From: Mesorhizobium sp. CA14
GTDB taxonomy: Bacteria > Pseudomonadota > Alphaproteobacteria > Rhizobiales > Rhizobiaceae
NCBI RefSeq assembly: GCF_020165195.1
Contig: NZ_JAIUHR010000011.1
Span: 1-64,000 of the forward strand
Direction: 5' to 3'
DNA length: 64,000 nucleotides
Part shown: one piece after another, positions 38,978-49,538 of the stretch
Layout: every line of letters begins with the position of its first letter
Position numbering within the stretch: the first letter of the stretch is position 1
The notes under the pieces: model-generated
Seen by the model: only the letters and a program-made list of their open reading frames with translations
Told to the model about the DNA's origin: nothing
Database searches by the model: none
Program-made: the position numbers and the translations under genes

Positions 38978-41965
38978 ATGGCAAGACAAGATCAGGCCAA
39001 CGACCAATTCTCGCTCACCTCATTCCTCTATGGCGGCAATGCCGGCTATATCGACGCGCTCTATGCCGCCTATGAGGACGATCCGGCTTCAGTCGACCCG
39101 GAGTGGCAGGATTTCTTCGCCGCGCTGAAGGACGACGCGGGCGACGTGCGCAGGAACGCCAAGGGCGCCTCCTGGGCGAAGCCTTCCTGGCCGCTCACGG
39201 CCAATGGCGAGCTGGTCTCGGCGCTCGACGGCAATTGGGGCCTGGTCGAAAAGGCGATCGAAAAGAAGGTCAAGGAAAAGGCCGTCATCAACGGCGCCGT
39301 GCTTTCCGACGCCGACGTGCACCAGGCGACGCGCGATTCCGTGCGCGCCATCATGATGATCCGCGCCTACCGCATGCGCGGCCACCTGCACGCCAATCTC
39401 GATCCGCTCGGCATCGCCAAGCCGCTTGAGGATTATAACGAGCTGTCGCCGGAGAATTACGGCTTCACCGAAGCCGATTATGACCGGCCGATCTTCCTCG
39501 ACAATGTGCTGGGGCTCGAATTCGGCACCATCCGGCAGATGCTGGATATCCTGACCCGCACCTATTGCTCGACGCTCGGCGTCGAGTTCATGCACATCTC
39601 CGACCCGGAAGAGAAGGCCTGGATCCAGGCGCGCATCGAAGGTGCCGACAAGGAGATCACCTTCACCGCCACCGGCAAGAAGGCGATCCTGTCGAAGCTG
39701 GTCGAGGCCGAGGGCTTCGAGCAGTATATCGACGTCAAGTACAAGGGCACCAAGCGTTTCGGCCTCGATGGCAGCGAGTCGCTGATCCCGGCGCTGGAGC
39801 AGATCGTCAAGCGCGGCGGCCAGCTCGGCCTGAAGGAAATCGTGCTCGGCATGGCGCATCGCGGACGCCTCAACGTGCTTTCCCAGGTGATGGCCAAGCC
39901 CCACCGCGCCATCTTCCACGAATTCAAGGGCGGCTCGGCGGCTCCCGACGAGGTCGAGGGCTCGGGCGACGTGAAATACCATCTCGGCGCCTCTTCGGAT
40001 CGCGAGTTCGACGGCAACAAGGTGCATCTGTCGCTGACGGCCAATCCCTCGCATCTGGAAATCGTCGACCCTGTCGTGATGGGCAAGGCGCGCGCCAAGC
40101 AGGACCAGCTCGCTGGCCGCGAGCGCGGCGAGGTCGTGCCGCTGTCGGAGCGCGCCAAGGTCATGCCGCTGCTTTTGCATGGCGACGCCGCCTTCGCCGG
40201 CCAGGGCGTAATCGCCGAAATTCTCGGCCTGTCAGGGCTGCGCGGGCATCGCGTCGCAGGCACGCTGCATTTCATCATCAACAATCAGATCGGCTTCACC
40301 ACCAATCCGCGCTTCTCGCGCTCCTCGCCCTATCCGTCGGATGTGGCCAAGATGATCGAGGCGCCGATCTTCCACGTCAACGGCGACGATCCGGAAGCGG
40401 TGGTGCATGCCGCGAAGGTCGCGACCGAGTTCCGCATGAAGTTCCACAAGCCGGTGGTTGTGGACATGTTCTGCTACCGCCGCTTCGGCCACAATGAGGG
40501 CGACGAACCGTCCTTCACCCAGCCGATCATGTACCGCAACATCCGCAGCCATAAGACGGTGGTGCAGATCTATGCCGACCGGCTGATCGCCGAAGGCCAC
40601 GTCACCCAGGCCGAGGTCGACAAGATGCGGGCCGACTGGCGCGCGCATCTTGAGGCCGAATTCGAAGTCGGCCAGCACTACAAGCCCAACAAGGCCGACT
40701 GGCTGGACGGCGCCTGGTCGGGCCTGCGGACCGCCGACAACCAGGACGAACAGCGGCGCGGCAAGACCGCCGTGCCGGTGCGCACGCTGAAAGAGATCGG
40801 CAAGAAGCTGACCGAGGTGCCGAAGGATTTCGAGGCGCATAAGACGATCCTGCGCTTCCTCGAAAACCGCCGCCAGGCGATCGAGTCGGGCGAAGGCATC
40901 GACTGGTCGACGGCCGAGGCGCTGGCCTTCGGCGCCATCCTGCTCGACGGCAATCCGATCCGGCTTTCCGGCCAGGATTCGGAACGCGGCACCTTCTCGC
41001 AGCGCCATTCGGTGCTTTACGACCAGCGCGACGAGACCCGCTACATCCCGCTGAACAATCTCTCGGCGGCGCAGGCCGGCTACGAAGTCATCAACTCCAT
41101 GCTCTCGGAAGAGGCGGTGCTCGGCTTCGAATACGGCTACAGCCTGGCCGAGCCCAAGGCGCTGACGCTGTGGGAAGCGCAGTTCGGCGACTTCGCCAAT
41201 GGCGCGCAGGTGGTATTCGACCAGTTCATCTCATCGGGCGAGCGCAAGTGGCTCCGCATGTCGGGCCTCGTCTGCCTGTTGCCGCATGGCTATGAGGGCC
41301 AGGGGCCGGAGCACTCTTCGGCGCGGCTGGAGCGCTTCCTGCAGCTCTGCGCGGAAGACAACATGCAGGTCGCCAATGTCACCACGCCGGCTAACTATTT
41401 CCATATCCTGCGCCGGCAGCTGAAGCGCGACTTCCGCAAGCCGCTGATCCTGATGACGCCGAAGTCGCTGCTGCGCCACAAGCGCGCGGTGTCGACGCTG
41501 TCGGAGATGTCGGGCGAAAGCTCGTTCCACCGACTGCTTTGGGACGATGCGCAGCTCTTGGCCGACCAGCCGATCAAGCTGGTGAAGGACTCCAAGATCC
41601 GCCGCGTCGTGCTGTGCTCGGGCAAGGTTTATTACGACCTCTATGAGGAGCGCGAGAAGCGCGGCATCAACGACATCTACCTGCTGCGCGTCGAACAGCT
41701 CTATCCGTTCCCTGCCAAGGCGCTGATCACCGAGCTGTCGCGTTTCCGCAATGCCGAGATGGTGTGGTGCCAGGAGGAGCCCAAGAACATGGGCGCCTGG
41801 TCGTTCATCGATCCGTATCTCGAATGGGTGCTGGCGCATATCGACGCCAAGCATCAGCGGGTGCGCTACACCGGCCGGCCGGCCTCGGCCTCGCCAGCGA
41901 CTGGGTTGATGTCGAAGCATCTCAGCCAGCTGGCCGCGCTGCTCGACGACGCGCTCGGCGAATAA
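38978..41965 (+). CDS. sucA: 2-oxoglutarate dehydrogenase E1 component
   Basis: A 995-residue thiamine-diphosphate enzyme, decarboxylating 2-oxoglutarate. The N-terminal FLYGGNAGYIDALYAAYEDD is the segment that docks to E2. The cofactor region includes LGMAHRGRLNVLSQVMAKP, GDAAFAGQGVIAEILG and FIINNQIGFTTNP. AGGAGACGG precedes the start. The preceding long hairpin may set its expression apart from that of sucCD. Confidence 0.97.
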   Translation: MARQDQANDQFSLTSFLYGGNAGYIDALYAAYEDDPASVDPEWQDFFAALKDDAGDVRRNAKGASWAKPSWPLTANGELVSALDGNWGLVEKAIEKKVKEKAVINGAVLSDADVHQATRDSVRAIMMIRAYRMRGHLHANLDPLGIAKPLEDYNELSPENYGFTEADYDRPIFLDNVLGLEFGTIRQMLDILTRTYCSTLGVEFMHISDPEEKAWIQARIEGADKEITFTATGKKAILSKLVEAEGFEQYIDVKYKGTKRFGLDGSESLIPALEQIVKRGGQLGLKEIVLGMAHRGRLNVLSQVMAKPHRAIFHEFKGGSAAPDEVEGSGDVKYHLGASSDREFDGNKVHLSLTANPSHLEIVDPVVMGKARAKQDQLAGRERGEVVPLSERAKVMPLLLHGDAAFAGQGVIAEILGLSGLRGHRVAGTLHFIINNQIGFTTNPRFSRSSPYPSDVAKMIEAPIFHVNGDDPEAVVHAAKVATEFRMKFHKPVVVDMFCYRRFGHNEGDEPSFTQPIMYRNIRSHKTVVQIYADRLIAEGHVTQAEVDKMRADWRAHLEAEFEVGQHYKPNKADWLDGAWSGLRTADNQDEQRRGKTAVPVRTLKEIGKKLTEVPKDFEAHKTILRFLENRRQAIESGEGIDWSTAEALAFGAILLDGNPIRLSGQDSERGTFSQRHSVLYDQRDETRYIPLNNLSAAQAGYEVINSMLSEEAVLGFEYGYSLAEPKALTLWEAQFGDFANGAQVVFDQFISSGERKWLRMSGLVCLLPHGYEGQGPEHSSARLERFLQLCAEDNMQVANVTTPANYFHILRRQLKRDFRKPLILMTPKSLLRHKRAVSTLSEMSGESSFHRLLWDDAQLLADQPIKLVKDSKIRRVVLCSGKVYYDLYEEREKRGINDIYLLRVEQLYPFPAKALITELSRFRNAEMVWCQEEPKNMGAWSFIDPYLEWVLAHIDAKHQRVRYTGRPASASPATGLMSKHLSQLAALLDDALGE

Positions 41966-42027
41966 CGGCGCTGGGCGGGTAAGCAGACCGGACGAAACAG
42001 ACCTCAAGAAGACAACGGACAGGCACA

Positions 42028-43302
<1,275 letters not shown>

Positions 43303-43318
43303 TCGGAGCCGATCCGCA

Positions 43319-44023
43319 ATGAGTGGTTGGTCAGATGCCTTACGCCGATTCCTTCGGCGTGGGCGCGTCTGGCTTTTCTCCGACTTGCCCGTGGTCGCTT
43401 CGCCCGCCGATTGGGAGGCCTCCGAGATCAGCAGCAACCTCGGTGTCTTCGCTCTCAGCTCTGCCGAGATGGCGGAACGGAAGATCACCGTCACCACGAT
43501 CGGTGAGCTTGAATTGCCCACCGGCGAAATCGTTGCCTGCGACCCGCTCATCACCGGACTGGGACGGCCGCCATTTAGCCGTAAGGTAAAGCCGGGGCGC
43601 TACCCAGTCATATTGCTTCAGGTTCGGACCAAGATTGCCGTGGCGGCATTGCGTTTCGGCTCTGGCTTGCCGGTGCGTTGGGAATTGGCCACCTTTGCTC
43701 GAGACCGCCCATCGGGCTATGAGTTTGAATTTATCGTTGATGACGCGGTTGCGTCGTTTATGGACAAGTCGTTCCTGACGATAATGTCTGACCGAGAGGA
43801 ACTTGACGACTATCTCGCCGACGTCGCGTGCACTATCGACAGGTTTTGTATCGACAGTCCGATTGAAGGCAACCCGATCAATGTAGCCATGTTCGACACT
43901 GGCTATGGCGACGGCGCGTATCGGTCTTTCTGGGGGTTGGACGCATCCGGCGAACCACTGCTCCTGATGACCGACTTCGAAGTGCTCGAAAACGCCGATG
44001 GCCGTAACGAGGCCGATCGATGA
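43319..44023 (+). CDS. DUF4241-domain protein
   Basis: A 234-residue protein that fits DUF4241: IVACDPL, then RKVKPGRYPVILLQV, then YGDGAYRSFWGLDASGEPL, which matches the pattern GxYPV...GDGxYxxxxG of the family. Function is unknown; members are scattered and sometimes lie near toxin-immunity loci. Base and codon use look less GC-biased than in sucB or lpdA, hinting at later acquisition. It starts 16 bases after sucB and overlaps the next gene by 4 bases. Confidence 0.72.
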   Translation: MSGWSDALRRFLRRGRVWLFSDLPVVASPADWEASEISSNLGVFALSSAEMAERKITVTTIGELELPTGEIVACDPLITGLGRPPFSRKVKPGRYPVILLQVRTKIAVAALRFGSGLPVRWELATFARDRPSGYEFEFIVDDAVASFMDKSFLTIMSDREELDDYLADVACTIDRFCIDSPIEGNPINVAMFDTGYGDGAYRSFWGLDASGEPLLLMTDFEVLENADGRNEADR

Positions 44024-44529
44024 GGATACTTGCCTCGCCCATAATCCGGTGGATGGCTAGATCGGCGGTTTTGTTGTCGGCTTCCAGCACCCAGGCCGCC
44101 TGCCCGATCCAGCTCGCCGTCTATGGCGAGGCGAAAAGCGGCGCCGAGATCGACTTCACCCCGGCCGGCAGCTCGGCGACGATCACCAACAATTTCCGCA
44201 TGATCCTCGACAACAATGTCGTGCTCGACGGCATCGCGATGTGGACTGAAGGCAGCGCCGCGCGGCCGCATGGCTCGCTGATGTACAAATGCCCGACCGG
44301 CGACGTCACCGGCGAGGAGCTTGCCGCCTGCACGGTCTGGGAAGGCGTGATCTACAGCGCCGATGACAAGGGCACCCTCGGGCTGCTGCCGGCCGAAGGC
44401 ACTGACGCGCCGAAAAGCCTGATCTTTCCCGATCTCGGGCCGTCGCTCGAAATGTCGGCGGCCTATGGTCCCGCCGGCTTCTCCAAAGTGCCGTGGGACA
44501 TCTTCGTGCTGAAAGGCTGCCAGGAATGA
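44020..44529 (+). CDS. Uncharacterised secreted protein
   Basis: A 169-residue protein I do not recognise. The N-terminus (hydrophobic stretch ending SSTQAAC) looks like a signal peptide or lipoprotein signal, so export is likely. The mature part has four cysteines (CPIQL, YKCPTG, AACTVW, KGCQE), which could form two disulfides. It overlaps DUF4241 upstream (ATGA) and the SDR gene downstream (ATGA), so it is translated as part of the same message. Confidence 0.65.
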   Translation: MRILASPIIRWMARSAVLLSASSTQAACPIQLAVYGEAKSGAEIDFTPAGSSATITNNFRMILDNNVVLDGIAMWTEGSAARPHGSLMYKCPTGDVTGEELAACTVWEGVIYSADDKGTLGLLPAEGTDAPKSLIFPDLGPSLEMSAAYGPAGFSKVPWDIFVLKGCQE

Positions 44530-45281
44530 GCGCCGAGAAAAAGACGCTGCTGGTCACCGGCGGCAGCCGCGGCATCGGCGCCGCCATCTGCCGGCAGGCA
44601 AACCAGGCCGGCTATCGCGTTGCGGTCAACTATGTCTCCAACCAGGCTGCGGCCGAGGCGGTCGTCGCCGAGCTCCAAGCCGCGGGTGGCGAAGCCTTCG
44701 CGGTCAAGGGTGATGTCGGCAACGAGGCTGATGTCGTGGCGATGTTCGAGGCGGTGGACCGGGCCTTTGGCCAGCTCGACGCCTTCGTCAACAATGCTGG
44801 CATCGTCGACGTCAAGGCGCGGGTCGACGACATGAGCGTAGCGCGACTGGAGCGCATGATGCGCATCAATGTCGTCGGCTCCTTTCTTTGCGCCCGTGAG
44901 GCGGTGAAGCGCATGTCGACGCGGCATGGCGGCAGGGGCGGCGCCATCGTCAACCTGTCCTCGGCGGCGGCCAGGCTGGGATCGCCCGGCGAATATGTCG
45001 ATTATGCCGCCTCCAAGGGCGCGATCGACACCATGACCATCGGGCTCGCGCGCGAAGTCGTGCTGGAGGGCATCCGCGTCAACGCGGTCAGCCCCGGCAT
45101 CACCGAGACCGAAATCCACGCCTCGGGCGGCCAGCCCGACCGGGTGGCGCGGATGCAGGACTTGCTGCCGATGAAACGCGCAGGAACGGCGGACGAAGTC
45201 GCCAGCGCGGTTCTCTATCTAATGTCGGACGCAGCCTCCTATATAACGGGCGCGATCCTGAATGTGAGCGGCGGCCGCTGA
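44526..45281 (+). CDS. SDR-family oxidoreductase
   Basis: A 251-residue short-chain dehydrogenase/reductase. The cofactor motif [13 protein letters not shown] (TGxxxGIG) is near residue 11, NNAG lies near 93, the catalytic Ser lies in [10 protein letters not shown], and [10 protein letters not shown] carries the YxxxK pair. FabG-like ending. The substrate is unknown. The start at 44526 overlaps the upstream stop (ATGA). lpdA starts 23 bases on. An SDR at this place is also known from other rhizobial suc operons. Confidence 0.92.
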   Translation: MSAEKKTLLVTGGSRGIGAAICRQANQAGYRVAVNYVSNQAAAEAVVAELQAAGGEAFAVKGDVGNEADVVAMFEAVDRAFGQLDAFVNNAGIVDVKARVDDMSVARLERMMRINVVGSFLCAREAVKRMSTRHGGRGGAIVNLSSAAARLGSPGEYVDYAASKGAIDTMTIGLAREVVLEGIRVNAVSPGITETEIHASGGQPDRVARMQDLLPMKRAGTADEVASAVLYLMSDAASYITGAILNVSGGR

Positions 45282-45304
45282 GGCCAGACCAGAAGGACAC
45301 TATC

Positions 45305-46711
45305 ATGGCTTATGACGTCGTAATCATCGGATCGGGACCGGGCGGCTATGTCTGCGCCATCAAGGCGGCGCAGCTCGGGCTGAAGACGGCGGTGGTCGAG
45401 AAGAACGCCACCTTCGGCGGCACCTGCCTCAATATCGGCTGCATTCCCTCCAAGGCGCTGCTCCACGCTTCCGAGATGTTCGCCGAGGCCGGCCATGCTT
45501 TCGATACGCTGGGCATCGAGCTGCCGGCGCCGAAGCTCAATCTGAAGAAGATGATGGCGCATAAGGACGCGACGGTCGCGTCCAACGTCAACGGCGTTGC
45601 CTTCCTGTTCAAGAAGAACAAGATCGATTCCTTTCGCGGCACCGGCAAGGTGATTTCCGCCGGCAAGGTTTCGGTGACCGGCGAGGACGGCAAGGTCGAG
45701 GAGATCGAGACCAAGAACATCGTCGTCGCCACCGGCTCGGACGTCGCCGGCATTCCCGGCGTCAAGGTCGATTTCGACGAGAAGGTGATCGTCTCTTCCA
45801 CCGGCGCGCTGTCGCTGGCCAAGGTCCCGGCCACCCTCGTGGTGGTCGGTGGCGGCGTCATCGGGCTGGAGCTCGGCTCGGTGTGGGCCCGGCTCGGCGC
45901 CAAGGTCACGGTGGTCGAGTTCCTCGACAACATCCTCGGCGGCATGGACGGCGAGGTGTCGAAGCAGTTTCAGCGGCTGCTGTCCAAGCAGGGTTTCGAG
46001 TTCAAGCTCGGCGCAAAGGTCACCGGCGTCGCCAAGGCCAAGAAGGGCGCCAGCGTCACCTTCGAACCGGTCAAGGGTGGCGCGGCGGAAACCATCGAGG
46101 CTGATGTGGTGCTGGTTGCCACCGGGCGGCGGCCCTATGCCGACAGCCTGGGGCTGAAGGAAGCGGGCGTCGAGGTCGACGAGCGCGGCCGCGTCAAGAC
46201 CGACGGGCATCTCAGGACCAATGTTCCCGGCATCTATGCCATCGGCGACGTGATCGCCGGGCCGATGCTGGCGCACAAGGCCGAGGACGAGGGCGTGGCG
46301 GTGGCCGAGACGATCGCCGGCCAGGCCGGCCATGTGAACTACGACGTCATCCCGAATGTCGTCTACACCAGCCCGGAAATCGCTTCGGTCGGCAAGACCG
46401 AAGAAGAGCTGAAGAAGGCCGGCATCGACTACAAGGCCGGAAAATTCCCGTTCAGCGCCAATGGCCGCGCGCGCGCCATGCTGCACACCGACGGCTTCGT
46501 GAAGATCCTGGCCGACAGGGCGAGCGATCGCGTGCTCGGCGTCCATATCGTCGGCTTCGGTGCCGGCGAGATGATCCACGAGGCGGCGGTGCTGATGGAA
46601 TTCGGCGGCTCGTCCGAAGATTTGGCGCGGACCTGCCACGCGCATCCGACGATGTCGGAAGCGGTGAAAGAAGCGGCGCTGGCGACGTTCTTCAAGCCTA
46701 TTCACATCTGA
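45305..46711 (+). CDS. lpdA: Dihydrolipoamide dehydrogenase (E3)
   Basis: A 468-residue flavoprotein, re-oxidising lipoate in the 2-oxoglutarate dehydrogenase complex. FAD fold [17 protein letters not shown], redox disulfide [20 protein letters not shown] fold [19 protein letters not shown] and the C-terminal His-Glu pair [12 protein letters not shown] are complete. It is the last gene of the TCA block; the RhuM gene converges on it from 33 bases away. Confidence 0.97.
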   Translation: MAYDVVIIGSGPGGYVCAIKAAQLGLKTAVVEKNATFGGTCLNIGCIPSKALLHASEMFAEAGHAFDTLGIELPAPKLNLKKMMAHKDATVASNVNGVAFLFKKNKIDSFRGTGKVISAGKVSVTGEDGKVEEIETKNIVVATGSDVAGIPGVKVDFDEKVIVSSTGALSLAKVPATLVVVGGGVIGLELGSVWARLGAKVTVVEFLDNILGGMDGEVSKQFQRLLSKQGFEFKLGAKVTGVAKAKKGASVTFEPVKGGAAETIEADVVLVATGRRPYADSLGLKEAGVEVDERGRVKTDGHLRTNVPGIYAIGDVIAGPMLAHKAEDEGVAVAETIAGQAGHVNYDVIPNVVYTSPEIASVGKTEEELKKAGIDYKAGKFPFSANGRARAMLHTDGFVKILADRASDRVLGVHIVGFGAGEMIHEAAVLMEFGGSSEDLARTCHAHPTMSEAVKEAALATFFKPIHI

Positions 46712-46743
46712 AAGGCATCATAGGCTTCTTCTATCTTTGTCTG

Positions 46744-47775
46744 CTATCGGCGTGGCGACTTCGGCAGTTTCTTCGCCTCCTTGGCTAGGGCGGCGATGCG
46801 TTCGTCAGCTTCCTGATGGCGTTCAAGCTTCCGCTGCCGATCGAATTTCTCGTACTGCACTTCAGCGATACGCTTTGCGTCAGAAGTTTTCACGGAGCCG
46901 CCGGATCGCAGGACTGTTCGCCCAAGCTGACGCAACTGTTGGTCGAGAAGGGTCTGCGCATCCTGCATCACGACAAGCCTCCCCATGTCGAGTTGGTCTT
47001 CGAATATGTCGAGTAAGATAGTTGTGAGCCGGTTTAGCTCTTTGATCTCCCCTTCAGCGAGATAATTCTTCGAAACGGCGACATCAGTCTTTCTAATGTT
47101 GTCGTTTGGCCACGACTGCAAGCCCATGTTTTCAAATTTGTGGTTTGCCCTGGCGGCGATTATTTCTGCGGGCGTCTGCGATGTGACCGCGTAGACCAGC
47201 TTGGCTTGCGTCCGTTGATAGAACTCGCGCGCCGCTTCGGTGGTGCCGTCGTAGTCCTGGCACATCGCGCAAATGCTGCGCAGTTCGCGGTAAATGTTCG
47301 CCTCGTCGGAACGAATGTCACGGATTATCTCGCGTAGCTCAGCGACCCGATCTGCGCTCTCGGGACGCTTTAGACGTGGAGAATCGACAATGAATCCCTT
47401 CTTGGCGAACTGGACCAGGATGCCCGTGGCCCAGCGACGGAAAAGAGTGGCCTGGGTCGACGACACCCGATAGCCAACCGAGATCACCATATCCAGGTTG
47501 TAGATGGCGACCGGCCTGCCCAGACTTATGTGCACTTTTTGCACAGAAGTCGCTTCGTCCAGTTCCCCCTCCTCAATTACATTGTTGATATGCCGCGTGA
47601 TCGTGGTGCGATCCCGCCCAAATAGGTCGGCAATCTGCGCCTGCGTCATCCACAGGGTGTCACCTTCGAAGCGGATATCGAGCTGAATGCCTTTTTCGGT
47701 GCTGTAGACGAGAAACCGATCGCCAGTCTCTTCGTCTTCTACCAGATGCACCGGCTCATTTTCATCATCAGTCAT
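46744..47775 (-). CDS. RhuM-family protein
   Basis: A 343-residue protein of the RhuM family, named from a Salmonella pathogenicity-island gene. The N-terminal DNA-binding-like region is LWMTQAQIADLFGRDRTTIT near residues 42-61, followed by the family stretch YNLDMVISVGYRVSSTQAT and FRRWATGILVQF. The C-terminal half is predicted helical and charged (KRIAEVQYEKFDRQRKLERH). Members often lie near restriction or mobile loci; the role is unknown. Lower GC and rarer codons than its neighbours suggest transfer, yet no integrase or attachment site is seen. Confidence 0.9.
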   Translation of the reverse strand: MTDDENEPVHLVEDEETGDRFLVYSTEKGIQLDIRFEGDTLWMTQAQIADLFGRDRTTITRHINNVIEEGELDEATSVQKVHISLGRPVAIYNLDMVISVGYRVSSTQATLFRRWATGILVQFAKKGFIVDSPRLKRPESADRVAELREIIRDIRSDEANIYRELRSICAMCQDYDGTTEAAREFYQRTQAKLVYAVTSQTPAEIIAARANHKFENMGLQSWPNDNIRKTDVAVSKNYLAEGEIKELNRLTTILLDIFEDQLDMGRLVVMQDAQTLLDQQLRQLGRTVLRSGGSVKTSDAKRIAEVQYEKFDRQRKLERHQEADERIAALAKEAKKLPKSPRR

Positions 47776-47874
47776 AAGGATGCCCGACTCGGTTGCGCGA
47801 GAACATTATAGCAACTTCCGCTACCGAACACCCGGTCCTGCCACCATTCTCCGCGATTTGCCTGCCCTAACCAA

Positions 47875-47905
47875 AACGGCCCGCCTTTCGGCGGGCCGTT
47901 TGTCG
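47875..47905 (-). terminator. Rho-independent terminator
   Basis: A perfect 11-bp stem, AACGGCCCGCC with GGCGGGCCGTT, and a four-base loop. Read on the minus strand it is followed by TTTTGG. It lies 19 bases after the stop of the Pro/Ala-rich membrane protein gene. Confidence 0.88.
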
Positions 47906-47923
47906 TCAAGCTGTAGTGCCCGA

Positions 47924-48238
47924 TTACTGAGCCGGCGCGGGAGCCGGTGCAGGGGTCGGCGCGGGTGCAGGCGCCGGAGCTGGCGTGGGAGCCGGGGTAG
48001 GCGCCGGAGTTGGCTTGGGCGCCGGAGCGGGCGTTGCAGGCGCCGGAGCCGGCGTGCTGGCCGCCGGTGGCTCAGCCGGTGCCGGGGCATGCTCGCCGCC
48101 GCTTCTGCCAAAGACATAATACGCAACAATGGCCAGGATAATGACAACAAGGGCGATCAGCCACCCGCTGCCGCCACCACCGCCACGCGATGGGGGAGGC
48201 GTGCTCGAAGGGGTGAAGGGGTCGTTAGGGTTCGCCAT
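47924..48238 (-). CDS. Pro/Ala-rich single-pass membrane protein
   Basis: A 104-residue protein. Residues 1-24 are a polar Pro/Gly head (NDPFTPSSTPPPSRGGGGG). One membrane helix follows (WLIALVVIILAIVAYYVFG). The rest is a stiff tail of PAPAPTP-type repeats with no other residues. The pattern is like a TonB-type periplasmic spacer without a domain at its end. Function is unknown. Start at 48238 is preferred over 48301 since the helix and the head follow it normally. It has its own terminator. Confidence 0.65.
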   Translation of the reverse strand: MANPNDPFTPSSTPPPSRGGGGGSGWLIALVVIILAIVAYYVFGRSGGEHAPAPAEPPAASTPAPAPATPAPAPKPTPAPTPAPTPAPAPAPAPTPAPAPAPAQ

Positions 48239-48372
48239 GAAACGTGTCCTCCTTGGATGAAAGTCATCAAAATAACAGCCATCAACGCGCTGAGCCCGCA
48301 ACGGGTTTCACGCGAACGGACGGAAAGCGCTGAAAAACCGGCGTTTTCAGGTCCGCCCAGCCGCCAGACGAC

Positions 48373-49437
48373 TCAGTTGACGGCGGTAACATTATACCCT
48401 GCCTTGCGAAAATCCTCGACCAGTCCTTCCGGGCCGGGCAGATGCATGGCGCCGACGGCCATGAAGACGTTGCCCTTGGCCAAAATCGGCCCGGCATGCG
48501 CGGCCATCACCTTGTTGCGGCTGGTGATCATGGTCTGCTCGAAGGCGGCATAGCCGGCCTTGTCGTCCGCCGTCTCCGGCAGCACGGCGCGGAACAGCGG
48601 CCAGAACATGCCGACCTCGCCGCGCTGATAGAGCACGATCATCGTTTCGTTGACGTCGTTCACCTTGTCGCCGAGTTTCATCGTCTCGACCAGGCTCTTC
48701 ATGTGGAATTCGAGCGGCAGCGAGGCCATGGCGCGCAGCTGATCGACGGCGGTCTCGAGCCCTTCGACGTCCTTGCCCGAGGCCTTGGCCTCTGAAGCCA
48801 GCTTGACGTCCAGAACGGGCTCGCCGGCGCTCTGTCGCGCCACCTCGCAGGCCGGCAGCGCCATCATCGCCGAGAGGATCCACGGCTTCATCTTGGCTAC
48901 CGTCGCCGGCGGAATGCCGCGCGCGTCGAGCCCCTTGTCCAGCGCCGCCGCATCGTCCGGCGACAAGAGCGACGACAGGGTGGTGTTGTCGGTGAACATC
49001 ATCAGGCCGGGTTCGCTGGCCATGGCGGCCATCATCTTGGCCTTGTCCATCGCATCGGTGGTTTCGATGACGATGGTGCCGGCGCCGTCATAGGCCTTTT
49101 GCGCGGCGGCCGGCAGCGTGGTGACGCGGGTATCGGTCATGTGCATGGTGCCGAACAGGTAAGACGGCTTTTCGCCCGGCTTCTCCAGTTTCCACAGCAG
49201 CCCTTTGCCGTTGGGTACGGCCGCGGCCTCGGTCTCGACCTTCTTGAAGGCGGTGGGATCGTTCTTTTCCAGCGCGGTCAAAAGATCGGCGCCGGCGCAA
49301 TTGGGCGCCTCGGCATGGGCCCGGCCGGCAAGCAGCAGGACGGCCAGGAAAGACAAGAAGAACAGCAGGTTGAGCGCTGCAAGCAGCTTCAACGAGACAA
49401 GGGCCGCGCGGTCGGCAATGGCGATGACGCGTTTCAT
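48373..49437 (-). CDS. TraB/GumN family protein
   Basis: A 354-residue exported protein of the TraB/GumN family. An N-terminal hydrophobic helix (LLAALNLLFFLSFLAVLLLAG) acts as a signal or anchor and ends near AHA. The two GxMH-type motifs are GTMHMTD near residue 95 and VGAMHLPG near 333; these hold the histidines thought to bind metal in this protease-like fold. Function in rhizobia is unknown. It stands between the Pro/Ala-rich gene and xerC on the same strand. Confidence 0.88.
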   Translation of the reverse strand: MKRVIAIADRAALVSLKLLAALNLLFFLSFLAVLLLAGRAHAEAPNCAGADLLTALEKNDPTAFKKVETEAAAVPNGKGLLWKLEKPGEKPSYLFGTMHMTDTRVTTLPAAAQKAYDGAGTIVIETTDAMDKAKMMAAMASEPGLMMFTDNTTLSSLLSPDDAAALDKGLDARGIPPATVAKMKPWILSAMMALPACEVARQSAGEPVLDVKLASEAKASGKDVEGLETAVDQLRAMASLPLEFHMKSLVETMKLGDKVNDVNETMIVLYQRGEVGMFWPLFRAVLPETADDKAGYAAFEQTMITSRNKVMAAHAGPILAKGNVFMAVGAMHLPGPEGLVEDFRKAGYNVTAVN

Positions 49438-49538
49438 GAAGAAGCGTCTTAGCGCTGAAAAGCGGCAAAACGGTTAACCGGGAGACTGAAATTGTTTCTG
49501 GTCGGGTGAGCCGCGGGCTTCGCGCCACCCCAGCGGCT

